Positions 35,342-47,600 of a stretch of DNA of 64,000 bases are shown one piece after another; the first letter of the stretch is position 1; every line of letters starts with the position of its first letter. A program made the translations under genes and the position numbers. The notes under the pieces are model-generated. The model worked only from the letters and a program-made list of their open reading frames with translations, did not search any database and was not told the origin of the DNA. Source of the stretch: Theobroma cacao (Eukaryota; Streptophyta; Magnoliopsida; Malvales; Malvaceae); contig NC_030852.1 of the NCBI RefSeq assembly GCF_000208745.1, forward strand, positions 3,223,315 through 3,287,314. Reading direction: 5' to 3'.

Positions 35342-36169
35342 TGTTGGTGTATTTTCAAAATCAAAAGTTATGTCACAAAATGAAAAGCTATCCTAGCTCA
35401 AAAGTTATGTCACATTAAGTGCAATAGTGTGACTATTGGATTGTAGGTAGGTTTTTCATGTGATTTGTATGTCTCTTGGTAAAATGACATGTTGGAAAAA
35501 TACCTCCAAATCCACAGATTATGAGACAACTTGAAAAAACACCACAGCTAAAAAATTTGAATATGAAAAGCAATCATTTCAAATTATAATTCAAAGATTA
35601 TGTTTTCTAAAATGAACGGTTGTCCTTTCATAAAGTGATCATTGAAAAATTACATTTATCTAAAGGTTGTGTCTTGCAAAATGTAAGATGTATTTAGACA
35701 AAATGGTGCCTTGATGAAAGGGTTATGTCCTTGAAGAATAGACACTTGCAAGCCTATATAAGTGGCTTGTTGCCAACCATTTTGACAAATCAAAACAAAA
35801 ACAAAATAAAAGCAGAAAAATAAAGAGCAAGAGAAGTGTTGTATTTTGAAAATTAACATAAACAATTTAAGTTCCCATCAACTACAAAAGCATCCAAATT
35901 CCTTATAATCTATTTGCTGCAAAAGGTAGGCTCTAAGGCCAAACAACTTTGCAAACCCTCTAATGTATCTAGCAGTCTACTCTCGTAAAGTGTAAGACGA
36001 AGTTAAACGTTGGCTTTATTGAATCTTTAAGGCTATTCGCATTATTCCCCTTTGCATGCCGAGTGGTAGGGGAGAAATAAGTTTTAAAGATAACATTTAT
36101 TGAAAAGCTCACCTTCAAGTCAATTTCCCCAGTTCCTAGAATTCCATTTAAACCCCATTTACACCAACA
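35342..36169 (+). repeat. 5' LTR of the plus-strand copia element
   Basis: 828 bp, starts TGTTGGTGTATTTTC and ends TTTACACCAACA, so the termini form an inverted TGTTGG/CCAACA pair. A TATA box, gcctatataagtgg, lies at 35752-35765. It aligns throughout with 40514-41328. Confidence 0.92.
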
Positions 36170-36187
36170 ATTTTAAGACTCATATTC

Positions 36188-36958
36188 ATGGTGTTGGAAT
36201 TCAAAATGGCTTCACTTAAAGAGATCGCTACCACCATTGTTAAGTTAGATCGCTTGGAAGGAGGAAACTTTATTCAATGGCAAAAAATGTGTTTCCTCCT
36301 TACAACTCTCAATGTCGCTTATGTTCCAGATACACTAAAACCAGATGAAGAAGGTGATGAAGAATCAGTGAATCAAACTCTTTTAAAGCAAAAATGGGAT
36401 AATAATGACTACATATGCATGGGACACAATCTTAATGGAATGTCGGATGCATTGTTCGATGCGTACCAGAATGAAAATAGTGTAAAACAATGTTGGGACC
36501 AATTGGAAGCAAGAAACATGGCCGAAGATACAAGTAGCAAGAAATTTCTAGTTAGTCATTTTAGTGACTATAACATGGTTGATAATTATTCTGTTATGAA
36601 GTAATTACATGAGCTTGAACTCATGAAGAGACACTAAGAAAACTCTAAACATAAAAAAGAGAAAATGTCTCTCGAGGACCTTGGTAATCATCTTCGAATA
36701 GAAAAAGATTATCGTAAACAAGAAAAAGTCAAGCAAGATGAAAAAGAAAAGGATTCTAATGAAAAAAAATCTTGAGACTTCAAAGTTCCATGTGATGGAA
36801 CACAAACTATCAAGCAAACCGGTCTTGTACAACAAAAGAAAGTAGTCCGTGGGTATGAATGAAAAAAGTCATAACATCAAAAAGAACAAAAAAAGGCCAT
36901 GTTTTCATTGTAACAAACTTGGACACTTCAAAGTGGAATGTAAACTTTTGAAAAAATA
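36188..36958 (+). pseudogene. Copia gag
   Basis: The frame 36188-36604 keeps LEGGNFIQWQKMCFLLTTLN, then DYICMGHNLNGMSDALFD, CWDQLEARNMAEDTSSKKFL and FSDYNMVDNYSVM, the classic order of this gag type, and stops at 36602. After a deletion the frame goes on with KHKKEKMSLEDLGNHLRIEK. 36893-36955 gives CFHCNKLGHFKVECKLLKK, a complete CX2CX4HX4C zinc knuckle. Gag binds and packages element RNA. About 90 residues seem missing between the two parts. Confidence 0.9.
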
Positions 36959-36969
36959 AGACACAAAGT

Positions 36970-37407
36970 GTGAACAATAACAAGTTTGTGGCTATGATTT
37001 TCGAGGTCAATCTTCTCCAAGATGATGGAACATGGTGGATTGACACTCGTGCAACTAAACATGTACGTAATGGCAAAAATTTCTTCAAGACTTTAGAAAT
37101 AGTTAATGATGGAACCGTGTTGTACATGGAAAATTCCTTCACTACACATGTGAAAGGAAAAGGGACCGTGGAACTCATGTTTACTTCTAGAAAAATACTT
37201 GTACTAAACAATGTCTATTATCTACCAGAAGTAAAAAAGAATCTTGTGCCGTGTGGTTTGTTGAATAAGTATGATTTTAAATTAGCATTTGAAGTAGATA
37301 AGTTCATCCTTATAAAAAGTGAACAATATGTGGGAAGTGGATACTTGAGTGAAAATATATTCAACCTTAATATTAATAAAAATGTTAATAGTTCTACCTA
37401 TTATTGA
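36970..37407 (+). pseudogene. Copia protease and start of the pre-integrase region
   Basis: WWIDTRATKHVRNGKNFF (near 37033-37086) is the active-site region. The usual DSGAT is DTRAT, so the catalytic glycine is gone. The rest, with GKGTVELMFTSRKILVLNNV and YLPEVKKNLVPCGLL, is well conserved. The frame ends at 37407 in the start of the pre-integrase region. Confidence 0.9.
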
Positions 37408-38016
37408 TGGAAATAATGATATGTGCAAGAAATGCCTGATTACGAAAATCACAAGAGGCTCATTACCTAAGGTAGAAAGAAACTCCAAATTTCTTGCATT
37501 AATACATTTCGAATGCTTGTGATATGCATAGTAGTCCATTTATTGGTGGAAAGAAATACTTTGTAACATTTATAGATGACTTATCTAGATATTGCTATGT
37601 TTACTTATTGCTTGCTAAAGATGAAGTAATGGAGAAATTTAAAACCTATAAATATGAAATTGAATTGCATTGTGAATTGCTTATCAATTGTTTATGAAGT
37701 GATAGAAGAGGTGAATATTAAAATCCCTTGGATTTCAAGTCCATTGGTATTATTCATGAGATTACTACTCCGTACACATCAAAACAAAATGGTGTAGTAG
37801 AACATAAGAATCGAGTTCTTACTAAAATGGTTAATGTTTTGCTTTCTAATTCGGGTCTGGGAAAGGATTTTGGGGTGAAGCCTTACTAACAACTTGCCAT
37901 ATACTAAATAGAATCCCAAACAAAAGGAGTAAAACCACTCTTTATGAGCTATGGAAAGGAAGAAAGCCAAACCTTAATTATTTAAGAGTTTAGGGATGTC
38001 GAGTCATAATAAAAAT
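37408..38016 (+). pseudogene. Copia integrase
   Basis: CKKCLITKITRGSL (about 37424) is the zinc CxxC part. Then SPFIGGKKYFVTFIDDLSRY holds the first catalytic D, followed by YVYLLLAKDEVMEKFK; SDRRGEY is a changed SDxGGEY (second D); and TPYTSKQNGVVEHKNRVLT carries the catalytic E. FWGEALLTTCHILNRIPNKR follows in another frame. Stops at 37517, 37697 and 37717 and a frameshift near 37860 show it is dead. Confidence 0.92.
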
Positions 38017-38017
38017 T

Positions 38018-39315
38018 TTGGAACAAAAAAAAAAGAAATTGGGTGAAAGAGGAATTGAATGTATATTTATAGGATATGCCAAATATAGTAAAGCATATTG
38101 TTTCATGGTAATAGAGCCCAATAATTTATATTCCATTAATATAATGATAGAATCAAAGGACACTATCTTTGATGAAATAAGGTTCAATTCAATTCCAAAA
38201 CCCACAAAACTAGTAACAGAAAGTGATAAACTTTTGAAAAATGATGAGGAAACTATTGAGCTTCGAATAAGTAAAAGAATTAGAAAAACAAAGACATATG
38301 GATCTGATTTCCTCATGTACTTACTAGAAGGTACAAGAGAAGAAATATGCGAATACTTACCTTATTGCTTTAATGTAAAAGGTGAAAGTGATCCTCAAAC
38401 TTATGAAAAGGCAATGATGTCTCGAGATGCTTCATTTTGGAGAAAAGCAATACAATATGAAATGGACTCGATAATAGGAAACAAAACTTGGAAGTTGGTA
38501 AACCTTCCATTGGGTTCCAAGCCAATAGGCTGTAAATGAATTTTCAAAAAGAAAATGAAAGTTGATGGAACCATAGATAAGTTTAAAGCAAGGCTACTAG
38601 CAAAGGGCTTTAAACAAAAGAAAGGTGTTGATTATTTGGATACATATACTCCGATAGCAAGAATAGCTACAATTAGAATGCTTATAGCACTTACATCTAT
38701 GCATAAAATGATAATTCACCAAATGGTTGTTAAAATAACATTTTTAAATGATGAATTAGATTAATAGGTGTCTATAAAAAAACCTAAAGGGTTTGTCTTT
38801 CCTGTTCAAGAAAGAAAAGTAAATAAGCTTGTAAAGTCCTTGTATGGATTGAAACAAACACCCAAACAATGGCATCTAAAGTTCGAGAAGGTACAACTAG
38901 CTAATGGCTACAAGATCAATCAATCTAAAAAATAGGTCTATACTAAATTCCATAATGGTAAAGGTATCATCATTTGTCTATATGTGGATGATATGATAAT
39001 GTTTTGTATCGATTTGGAACAAGTGGAGAACCCAAAAAGTTTCTTGACAAAGATTTTAACATGAAAGATATGGGTGTGGTGGATCTTTTTCTAGGGATAA
39101 GAATAACGAGAGACAATAATGGCCTGGTGGATCTTTTTCTAGGGATAAGAATAACGAGAGACAATAATGGCCTAACATTATCTCAATCTCATGCCATTGA
39201 AAAGATTGCAATAAAGTATAATAAGTCAAATTGTATGCCTATATACACGCCTTATGATTCTAATCTAAAGCTAGTACCCAATAAAGACAAGCCAATAATT
39301 AATATACCAGGGTGA
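38018..39315 (+). pseudogene. Copia reverse transcriptase
   Basis: The frame starts with the integrase C-terminal part (CIFIGYAKYSKAYCF), then the RT region: DASFWRKAIQYEMDSIIGNK, TWKLVNLPLGSKPIGCK, stop, KVDGTIDKFKARLLAKGF, YLDTYTPIARIATIRMLIAL, a stop near 38762, KSLYGLKQTPKQW (38834) and ICLYVDDMIMF with YVDD (38974). A 48-bp in-frame duplication (39078-39125, 39126-39173) repeats VDLFLGIRITRDNNG. The frame ends near 39315. Confidence 0.93.
39078..39173 (+). repeat. Perfect 48-bp in-frame tandem duplication in RT
   Basis: Two identical copies, each starting ggtggatctttttct and ending acaataatggcct, back to back. 48 bp is 16 codons, so the frame is kept. The perfect identity means it is young, or an assembly duplication. 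Confidence 0.9.
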
Positions 39316-39329
39316 TTGGATGCCTAATG

Positions 39330-39960
39330 TATGGTATAGTATGTACAAGGCCGGACTTTACTTTTGTGGTTGGGATGCTAAGCCGATTTACAAGTAATCT
39401 AAGTAAAGAACATTAGCATACTGTTCATAAAGTTCTTAGGTACTTAAAAAGTACAATGAGTTATGGCATTTCTTATTTATGTTTTCCTTCAATTTTAAAA
39501 AGGTATATAGATGCGAGTTGTGACTCAAATAGAACAGATCATACTTTTATGACTAGCTGGGTTTTTACAATTGGTGAAGGTGTTGTTTCTTGGGGTTCTA
39601 AGAAACAATCTTGTCAAGAGAACTCCACCATGGTAGCTGACTTTTTAGCTTTAGCATCAACCACCCAAGAAGCGGAATGATTGAGAGATTTACTCTATGA
39701 AATTCTGTTGTGGCCTAAACCAATGGTATCAATCTTGATACATTGTGATAATGAAACAATGGTATCAAAGTCATACAATCAATCATACAACGAAAAAAGT
39801 CAATTTATTGGATTTCAAAATAGCATTATAAGATAAAGAATTAGTGATGGAATACAGTCACTATAAGTTATGTGAGGTCTTGTGAAAATTTAGCAGATCC
39901 GTTTACCAAAGGTCTGAAAATGGACTTGGGAATAAAGACCTCAAGAGGGATAGGTCTGAA
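39330..39960 (+). pseudogene. Copia RNase H
   Basis: 39498-39680 reads YIDASCDSNRTDHTFMTSWV, with VVSWGSKKQSC and then STMVADFLALASTTQEAE, the catalytic E region changed to VADF. After a stop, LRDLLYEILLWPKPM and HCDNETM follow, with the third acidic residue. 39890-39920 has a decayed copy of the NLADPFTKGL tail. Dead copy. Confidence 0.88.
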
Positions 39961-40513
39961 GCCTATCAATTAAATCTCCCATGGTGGGAGCTCACGTCCC
40001 AAGGTGTGGCTAACTTGAAAGTTTTGGGTACTGACCATTCTACCACATGGATGATTACAAGCACTAATTTATATTTTACATCCCAAGGTGTATAATGTTT
40101 GGTTCCCGTAATGTGTGAGGTAAGGTTGAACAAAAGCTCATAATAAACCCATAACATGTATATGTTAAAGTACTATAATTACAAGGTACTTCTAATTGGG
40201 GCTACTTATGTGAGCAGAAAAGTCACTACTTCTAGGAGATAAAGGATTGACTTTGACAACACTCATGAATGGATGCAAAACTCAAAGCCATGAAATGTAT
40301 TGGCAAAACTAGATATAAAGCGAGCAATTATGTGTGTTTAGTGACCTGACTAATCAAATGAAGAATCGATGGTTCAATGCTTGGTCAACCACTCAATTCA
40401 GACTAGAACCAATCACACTCTTTAAGTGAAGGTTAAATCTGCTGGATACCTTCCTTTATGCACAAGATTCTCAAACTTGTTGGTATTTGGAAATTTTAAA
40501 AATGGTGGGGGAT

Positions 40514-41328
40514 TATTAGTGTATTTTCATAATCAAAGTTTATGTCACATAATGAAAAGCTATCTTAGCTCAAAAGTTATGTCACATAAAGTGACATAGT
40601 GTGACTATTGGATTATAGGTAGGTTTTTCATTTGAATGGTTATGTCTCTTGGTACAATGACATGTTGGCAAAACACCTCTAAATTCAAAAGTTATGAGAC
40701 AACTTGAAAAAACACCATAACTCTAAATTTTGAATATGAAAAGTTATCATTTCAAATTATAACTTAAAGATTATGTTTTATGGAAAGAATGGTTGTCTTT
40801 TCATAAGGTAATTATTGAAACAATACCTTTATCCAAAGGTTGTGTCTTGAAAAATGTAAAGATATCTTTTAGGTAAAGTGGTGCCTTGATGAAAGGGTTG
40901 TATCATTGAATAAGAAACACTTGCAAGCCTATATAAAAGGCTTGTCGCTAATCCTTTCGACACATCAAAACAAAAACAAAACAAGAGCAAAAGAAGTGTT
41001 GTATTCTGAAAATTAACATAAACACTTAAGTTCCCATAAACTACAAAAGCGTCCAAATTTCTTATAATCTACTTGCTGCAGAAAGTAGACTCTAAGGCTA
41101 AACAACTTTGCAAACCCTCAGGTGTATCTAACGATCTATTCTTGTAAAGTGTAAAATGAAGTTAGATGTTGGCTTCATTGTATCCCTAAGGCTATTGCCA
41201 TTATTCCCCTTTGCATACCAAGTGATGGGGGTGAAATAAGTCTTAAAGATAGCGTCTATTGAAAGACTCACCTTGAAGTCAATTTTGCTAGTTCCTTGAA
41301 TTTCATTTAAACCCTATTTGCACTAACA
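40514..41328 (+). repeat. 3' LTR of the plus-strand copia element
   Basis: 815 bp. Starts TATTAGTGTATTTTC (TG to TA change of the 5' LTR start), preceded by the polypurine tract AATGGTGGGGGAT (40501-40513), and ends TTTGCACTAACA. TATA box gcctatataaaagg at 40927-40940. Confidence 0.9.
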
Positions 41329-42200
41329 AAGTAAACCTAGTCCATTTGAAACCTGCAATGGGTGAGGACCAAAGTGCCTTGCTAGTCCAAATAGGATGAC
41401 AAGGAGGAACAATTTGGAAACTTTTAGTTTTGAGTGAAATTGAACTCAACATATAGTAAACCCTGAGGAGCCATCTCATACGTAGAGCTGTACCGAACTT
41501 GTCTTGAAAAGTACACACTAACTTAGGACACATGAAGGAACAATTTTATCTTAGCAACCTCCTTTTTCGTATAAAAAAAACGTCAAAGTGACTTTTAAGA
41601 AAACCAAAAGCAAAAAACAAAAAAAAAAGTATTTTTTCCTTCTTTTTTTCGTCTTATTAAAAAGGGAAAGGAACAAGATTTTTTACATTCATTATTTCTC
41701 TATTTTTAGAAGATTTTTCTCTTTTTTTTTACTTTCAAAATTTCAAAAGAATAGTTTTCTCTCTTTTCTCCTAAACAGGAAAAAAAAAAAGATAAACATG
41801 AAAAGAGAGGATTATTTTCTTTCTTTTGTGAAGAAAAAAAAACAAAAAGAGAGAGGTCTTTCCTTAAAGTGTGGTCTTTTCAAAAAAGAAAAAAGAACAA
41901 TAGAAAAATGTGCCTGTAGCTCCTTTTGTGCATAAAAATGAGAGAGAAGAAAAAGAGAGAAAAGCTTTCTCTTTTGCAAAAACTAAATAAGGAAAAAGAG
42001 AAAAAAGATGTTTCTGGCACCTTTTCTTTTTTTGGAAAGAAACATAAAAAAGAAGTTTTTTTATTTCTTCCATTTTCTTCAAAAATAACAAAAAGAGAGG
42101 GATTTTAGTTTCAAATTTTCTACTTCCCACTATACATGATTTCAATAATGTGGTCATCCATACATCAAGGCACCATAGCATTTCATACATGCATGCATAT
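41329..42200 (+). repeat. Tat/Ogre-like leader with long polypurine/polypyrimidine tract
   Basis: 41331-41560 continues the gypsy leader (ctgcaatgggtgaggaccaa). 41575-42110 is built of runs like aaaaagagag and tttctcttttt, giving long chance frames on both strands rich in K, E, F and S. It ends at 42200, where the solo LTR begins; ...gcatgcatat joins the flank at 45671. Confidence 0.55.
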
Positions 42201-45200
42201 TTTAATATCCCATCACTTCAAATGTTGATTAAACTAGAGCAATATTAGAAATTTGAGAAGAATTGTGATCATTGATGATGTTGGAAAGCATAGAAGATTG
42301 AAGGAGAATGTGGAAAATAAAATAATATTAAAATAATAGTGGAAGTTGAGTAAATAAATAAAATATTAAAAGGCAATTTTAAAGAGGTAGGTTCGACCAA
42401 AATGGGAGAGTGAGATATTTATGGATTGAAGAATTTTTATCATAGAAAAATTTACATGTGTGGAATGTAATACATGTATTAGATAATGACTAAAGTGGTA
42501 AGTAATTAAAATACAAGAACTAAGGAAACTATGCCACATGAAGGTAACGGGGCCGGGCACTTTATGGCCTTATAATGCATGCAAGGACAACAATTGCATG
42601 TAATCATTGTTGCATGCAAGTTGGGCGAAACATGTGGCCCCATGTAAAAAAAATTTAATTAAATTAGATTTCAAAATCAGATTGGAAGGCCCTTTTGATC
42701 GGAGAATTCGCCTTGCAAGGAAAACAAGAAGGGAACAAATTTTAAAGGGTGTTAAACATAGGAGACTCCGCCCATTACAACTCTTGGAATCTGTCATTCT
42801 TCTTTGCTTAAAACAAGACCATTCCCAAACAAATTTTCAAGAATTTTGAACTCCGAATATTACCTTGTAGGTGGGGAAGAGGCTTCAAAAAAAAATTGAT
42901 AGAGAAGGGAAAAGAGTTAAGTGTCTCCCCCATTTTGAAGTTCAAGCTAATGTAACTTTGGTTTTCTCAACGGAGCGTATCAAACCATCTTTGAAGGATA
43001 ATAGGCTCTACAATGGAATCTTGGCGTTGGGAAATTTGCTAAAGAGGTAAGAAATTATTAGTTTTAGACATTACACTTAAAATTAATCTGTTAAAAGTTT
43101 TCAAATTGTTTGTGGCAGCCATTTGTGCCTTGGGTTGAAAGCTTGCTGGAGATTGTGGTTAAGTTGGGGTTAAGCCATAAACGTAAGAGCCTTGGGCTTT
43201 ATTTATTAAATATTTACTATATTTTGCTGCTAGTTGGAAAGAATTTTTAGATGAGTTTGAGATTAACGGATTGTAATATAATAATTATTGTAAGGAAGTT
43301 GGGAAAGAAAAAGATGAGCTTGCTGGAAATTTTGATTTAATGTCTTGAATTAGAGGTTTAAGGTGGAGTTATTCGTTCTTGGAGGTAAGGAAAATGAATA
43401 TAGTTAAGTGGTGTGTAATTTCAATGTTGAAATGCTAGTTAAAAGCTAGTAAGATATGGTTGCTTATTGATTGATAAATGAGCTGGTAGTTGCCTTAGGT
43501 GGTGATTTTTGGATTTGGTTTTAAATGTTGGGATTAAATGCGGTTTAAATAATGGTCTGGTTTGCTGTCAGTATGATATAAATATTGGATTTGATGCTAG
43601 CTAGGTAGGCAATGATGAATTTAATTCTAGTTGATTGCTTAGTTTAACCATGGAGTTTGATTAATTGAATTAATATGTTTCAATTTAAAGGAGTAATGAA
43701 GGAAAGTGTTGAAAAAAAAATTCCGCTAGCATTGTGGTCTAATATCAAGGACAAGTTGGTAGAAATTTGAAGGTAAGAAAATAAATTGAAATTGGAATTT
43801 TGTTGCTATAATGCTTGCTGCACAAATTATGTAATAGTTTAGTACTGAGCCTAGTATTGAGAAATGTCTTTGCGCATGCCACTAATGAACAGTTGAGTTG
43901 GAACCCCGGTTGTTGGAAGAAATCAACAAGGCTTGGGTGATGATGATGGATTGAATTATGCTAAGTCTCCCAACAGAAATAGAACAAGCTTAAACTATGG
44001 AAAATTGGTATAATTGGTGAGAATTCCCACCAAAGAAGGTGAATGGGCAATTCCCTTTTAAAGCATTTATTGAATGGTGAATATGATATATTAAATAAGC
44101 TAGATATGCCCACTGTTTAGATATTATTCAATTACATTTAGTTCCGATGTTTATATTTGGATTGCAATTGGGTTCCATGAGCTGTTAGTGATTAGGAATG
44201 ATTATTAAGCTTGTTTTATATGTGTTGTTTATGTGGGAATATCAAAACTATTAAGCTGTTTACAAAACGAGAAATAAGCCTTTGAAACATGATGAGATTT
44301 TATACTCTATTTTGAAGCATTCAAAATTGTATGTATTACACTCTCGTATAAAGGCCCTAAAGTGGTCGTTAATGAGTTTTCTAATATGCCTTGGTGGCAA
44401 TTTTCATGATGCTTAAGTGAAATATATTATCTATGACATGCTCATTGATTTTCGTAAGTGAACTTGCTATTTTAATGTTCACTGATTTTATGATGAACTT
44501 GTTTATATATTGCTCACCGCATTCATGATTTAAACATGCATACACACCTTTTGAGCTTATGATTGAATTGATTATATGCAATTGAAATTCCATTAGTTTA
44601 TTTTCTTAGGTAAACCTTATGGGTATAGGTCTTGTTACCATAGCAGTTTTATGTGATCTTTGTGCACAAAGTAGTGAATATTGATAATTGATAATTGATA
44701 ATAAAGGGAGACCTGAAGCCTCGACTCATATTTAGTGGCGTGGGGAGTTTCCATGAGTAGGTAAAGGGGGACCTAAAGCCCCGACTTATATTTGGTGATG
44801 TGGGAAGTTCTCACAAGTAGGTGTTGATGTTATTGATATCAGAGAGAGAGCCTAAGGCGCTATATTAGACCTACCAGAGGAAACCCTATTTGATTCCTTT
44901 TTATTAATTAAGCATGGCATTACTATTATATTTGTTTGAGAAAACCATGGCTTTCGTTTATTAGTTTACATGACATTCAGGAAATTACATTGTTTATAAT
45001 TGCAATAGTTAATCAATTTTATCAAGCATGAGATTTTTACACTGCAAAAGTAATTAAAAATTTTGAGATTTAAATTTAAGCATCTTATATTGATTTGCAC
45101 ATAATCTATTAACTTTGTGCATAGTTTATATTGTCATACATATATATTATTATTATGCTTTTGTTAAAAGCTCTACTTAATGCTTGTTTCCTTTCCTGTC

Positions 45201-45670
45201 CACTCACTGAGTATGAAAGGCTCACCCAAACTAGTTGAAATGCCAGATAAGTAAATTTTGGGGACCAATTGTGGTGAGAGGACTTCAGCTTGCAACGTAG
45301 GTAATTGGTGTCTCATAGCCCTACCCTTGTATTACTCCATTAACTAGATGTCGAGTGGTCAACTGTTTAAAAGAAATGTTGTATTTTTAAAACTATTTTG
45401 GGTCGAGGCCTTTAGGTATTGTTTAATTAAATTTGAAGTTATGTTTTATAAAACATGTTGTGTAAATACTTGGTATTCTTTTTATGAAATCCTATGGTGA
45501 TGAAGTATTAAAAATTGCTACATTGGCACATATCATTGTTACTGTGATGGATGATATAAAGGAAATGAAATTACTAGGTAAGATAAAAATATTTAAAAGG
45601 CTTGCCGAGTCGTATGAGCTAGCTTGCATGATTTGTGCTCCGGTAACAACCGTAGGTGAGGGTCGTTACA
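42201..45670 (-). mobile_element. Solo gypsy-type LTR, minus strand, CATAT duplication
   Basis: On the minus strand it starts TGTAACGACCCTCACC (45670) and ends GGGATATTAAA (42201), probably a changed GGGATATTACA. CATAT lies at 42196-42200 and 45671-45675. It shares the actcactgagtat phrase (45202-45214) with the other gypsy LTRs, and has a two-unit 61-bp repeat at about 44706-44825 (core acctaaagccccgactta). Three aggtaag steps (43046, 43382, 43771) mark subrepeats. It inserted upstream of the gag at 45790. No coding sequence. Confidence 0.65.
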
Positions 45671-45789
45671 CATATATCATATTTTCATCTACATGCAATT
45701 ATCTCATGTTTATTCTATGTTGTTAGATTTACAAGAAACGGAATAAATTCATTTTTTGAAAAAAGAAAAAAAGCATCCAAATTTTTATT

Positions 45790-46660
45790 CAAGTTTCAAT
45801 TTTCTTCTCTAATTTACTTTGGTTGGGATCATTAGGATTGAAAGATATGGAACATCAATTGGAAGTAAGGATAAGTGCACTGGAATGCTATCAGGAAGAA
45901 TTTAGACATGACCTTCGAAGAATGAAAGGACAGATTGTCGAATTGATGGAAATGGTTGAACGTCCCAATAAAACCAATAAAATTCATCCTCAAGAATCCC
46001 CATCACTTCAAATTGAACCATGCCTCAAGCAACCATTGAATGAAAACCAATTTGTCCTTAATAGGTCCAACACCTTACTTGGTGGCCTAAGTAAAGATCC
46101 AAGGTTTGGAAGAAGTCATGAGAGGGATGGATGAGTTGAATACACAAATGATTGACCTAAAGAGTTTCATGACCAAGATGGGTTCCTTGGGTCTTGCTTA
46201 ACCTTCAAACAGTGATTGAAAATCAAGCACATACTTCCAACCCACCATCATTCAACCATCATTTTTACCCATGAACACTAATCTGAGTCCAAATTTGCAC
46301 CACCATCCAACTACTTTTCGACCACCCTTTCAACAAACTCCTCGAGTTCAGACATTTGCACCATCATCAATCACCCTCAGACCTCCACTTGTACCTTAGT
46401 CATTTCCCATACCCAAGACTCACCAATTAACGATACTGATCCCTAATCTTTTGTCTCTACTAATTGAGAATCGATATCTTAGTCCTGTGCCAATAAAGAT
46501 AGTTCTAAATCCATTGGCAAGGAATTATAACCCTAATGTTAAATGTGATATCATATGGGGGCAATTGGACACTTAATGGAAAAGTGTAGGCCATTAAGGG
46601 AGAAAATTGAAAATCTGACCAACAATGGTACTTTGACTTTTGAGCTTATAGATTAATTTT
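45790..46660 (+). pseudogene. Tat/Ogre-like gag remnant 1 (core missing)
   Basis: 45823-46134 is a charged coiled coil (MEHQLEVRISALECYQEEF, MKGQIVELMEMVERP), the usual N-terminus of Tat gag. After a stop at 46132, a Pro/Phe-rich part (PTIIQPSFLPM, FRPPFQQTPRVQ) precedes LLIENRYLSPVPIK, NYNPNVKCD and, one frame over, MGAIGHLMEKCRPLREKIEN, the CxxHxGxxGHxxxxC-like end of Tat gag. The central capsid-like domain is not there. Gag would bind RNA and form the particle. Confidence 0.75.
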
Positions 46661-47600
46661 GCCATAGTTTGAAATCTTTTTGGAAAGCTGAAGTCAAAAA
46701 ATCACAAAGAAAAGACTTGAGTCTCAAACAATATATTTGCAAGAAAAGAGGTAATTTTTCAAACTGTTGAAGTTGTCATTTCCTGTACACGTGCAAGGCA
46801 TAGTGATAATAGAGCTAGCTTTAATAGGACATTTTCTTTTTAGTAAAGGCATTTTAGGATTTTAGGACACCTAATGTTTAGCCATAACAATCCTTAATTT
46901 CTTTTAAATTTTCTAAAGAAAAAAGAAGGTTTATGTTTGTGAACAATTATGTGGAAATCAATGTGTTCAAGGTTATGCTTCAAATGATACAAAATGTTGT
47001 CATGATTTGGAATAAATGTATTAATGTTGACTTTTGAGGTTTTGTTCAAATATTTTAAATTTTGTTTTATAATAACAAATAGAATTTCTTCAAAAAAAGG
47101 AAAAAATAAAAGAAAAAAAAAGATGAAAAGAAAGAAGGAAAGATGAAAAATGGGCTAGTTCAAAAAAATAAATGTGTCATACAATTTAGATTTTGTCATG
47201 CATGTAAAATTTCATTGCCATTCATGAACAAGCATTTTTGTGCTGCAAGTCATTCATCATCCTATTACTGATATATATAATTAGTCATTGCATCATGCAA
47301 TCAAGCATCCCTTGATTTTAACATGCATGCATTCATTCATCCACCTTTGTTGTAAGCGGTGTCATTTGACTCTACTACATTCAATGAAAAAAGAGGTAAA
47401 AATGATAACTACTACATTCAATGAATAAAGCGGTAACCATGTTGTTGATTTTAGAAGATAATAAAAAATCATTTTTGAGTTTTTATGAGGGTGTGAGATA
47501 TCTAGAAAGACCTTTGGTAAGGTATAATTTGATTATCAAACTGATATGTTCCATCTTGTGACAAGAGGAAAGCTTAAGAGAGCATACTTACCATTTATGC
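46661..47600 (+). other. Non-coding stretch between two gag remnants
   Basis: AT-rich with a polypurine run (47095-47160, aaaaaaaaagatgaaaagaa) and repeats of catgcatg and cattcat (47195-47340). No frame or domain recognised. An aactactacattcaatgaa phrase occurs twice (47376 and 47410). Confidence 0.5.

Larger units (their letters stand above)
35342..41328 (+). mobile_element. Ty1/copia element, plus strand, complete but dead
   Basis: Two LTRs (35342-36169, 40514-41328) flank gag, protease, integrase, reverse transcriptase and RNase H in Ty1/copia order. Total 5,987 bp. All domains carry stops or deletions. No perfect five-base duplication: GATTG is on the left and AAGTA on the right. It interrupts the leader of the Tat/Ogre-like element: the leader resumes at 41329 with gtaaacctagtccatttgaa. 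A primer site is not recognisable after the 5' LTR. Confidence 0.92.

Noticed and set aside
41588..42190. Open frames of 60-115 codons on both strands
   Set aside because: They come from a polypurine/polypyrimidine tract with few chances for stops; composition is K/E or F/S only.
42607..42849. 80-codon frame rich in Arg/Lys
   Set aside because: Inside the LTR, overlapped by an open minus-strand frame, with no family resemblance.
45484..45726. 80-codon frame at the edge of the minus-strand LTR
   Set aside because: It crosses the LTR boundary at 45670 and has no recognisable motif.
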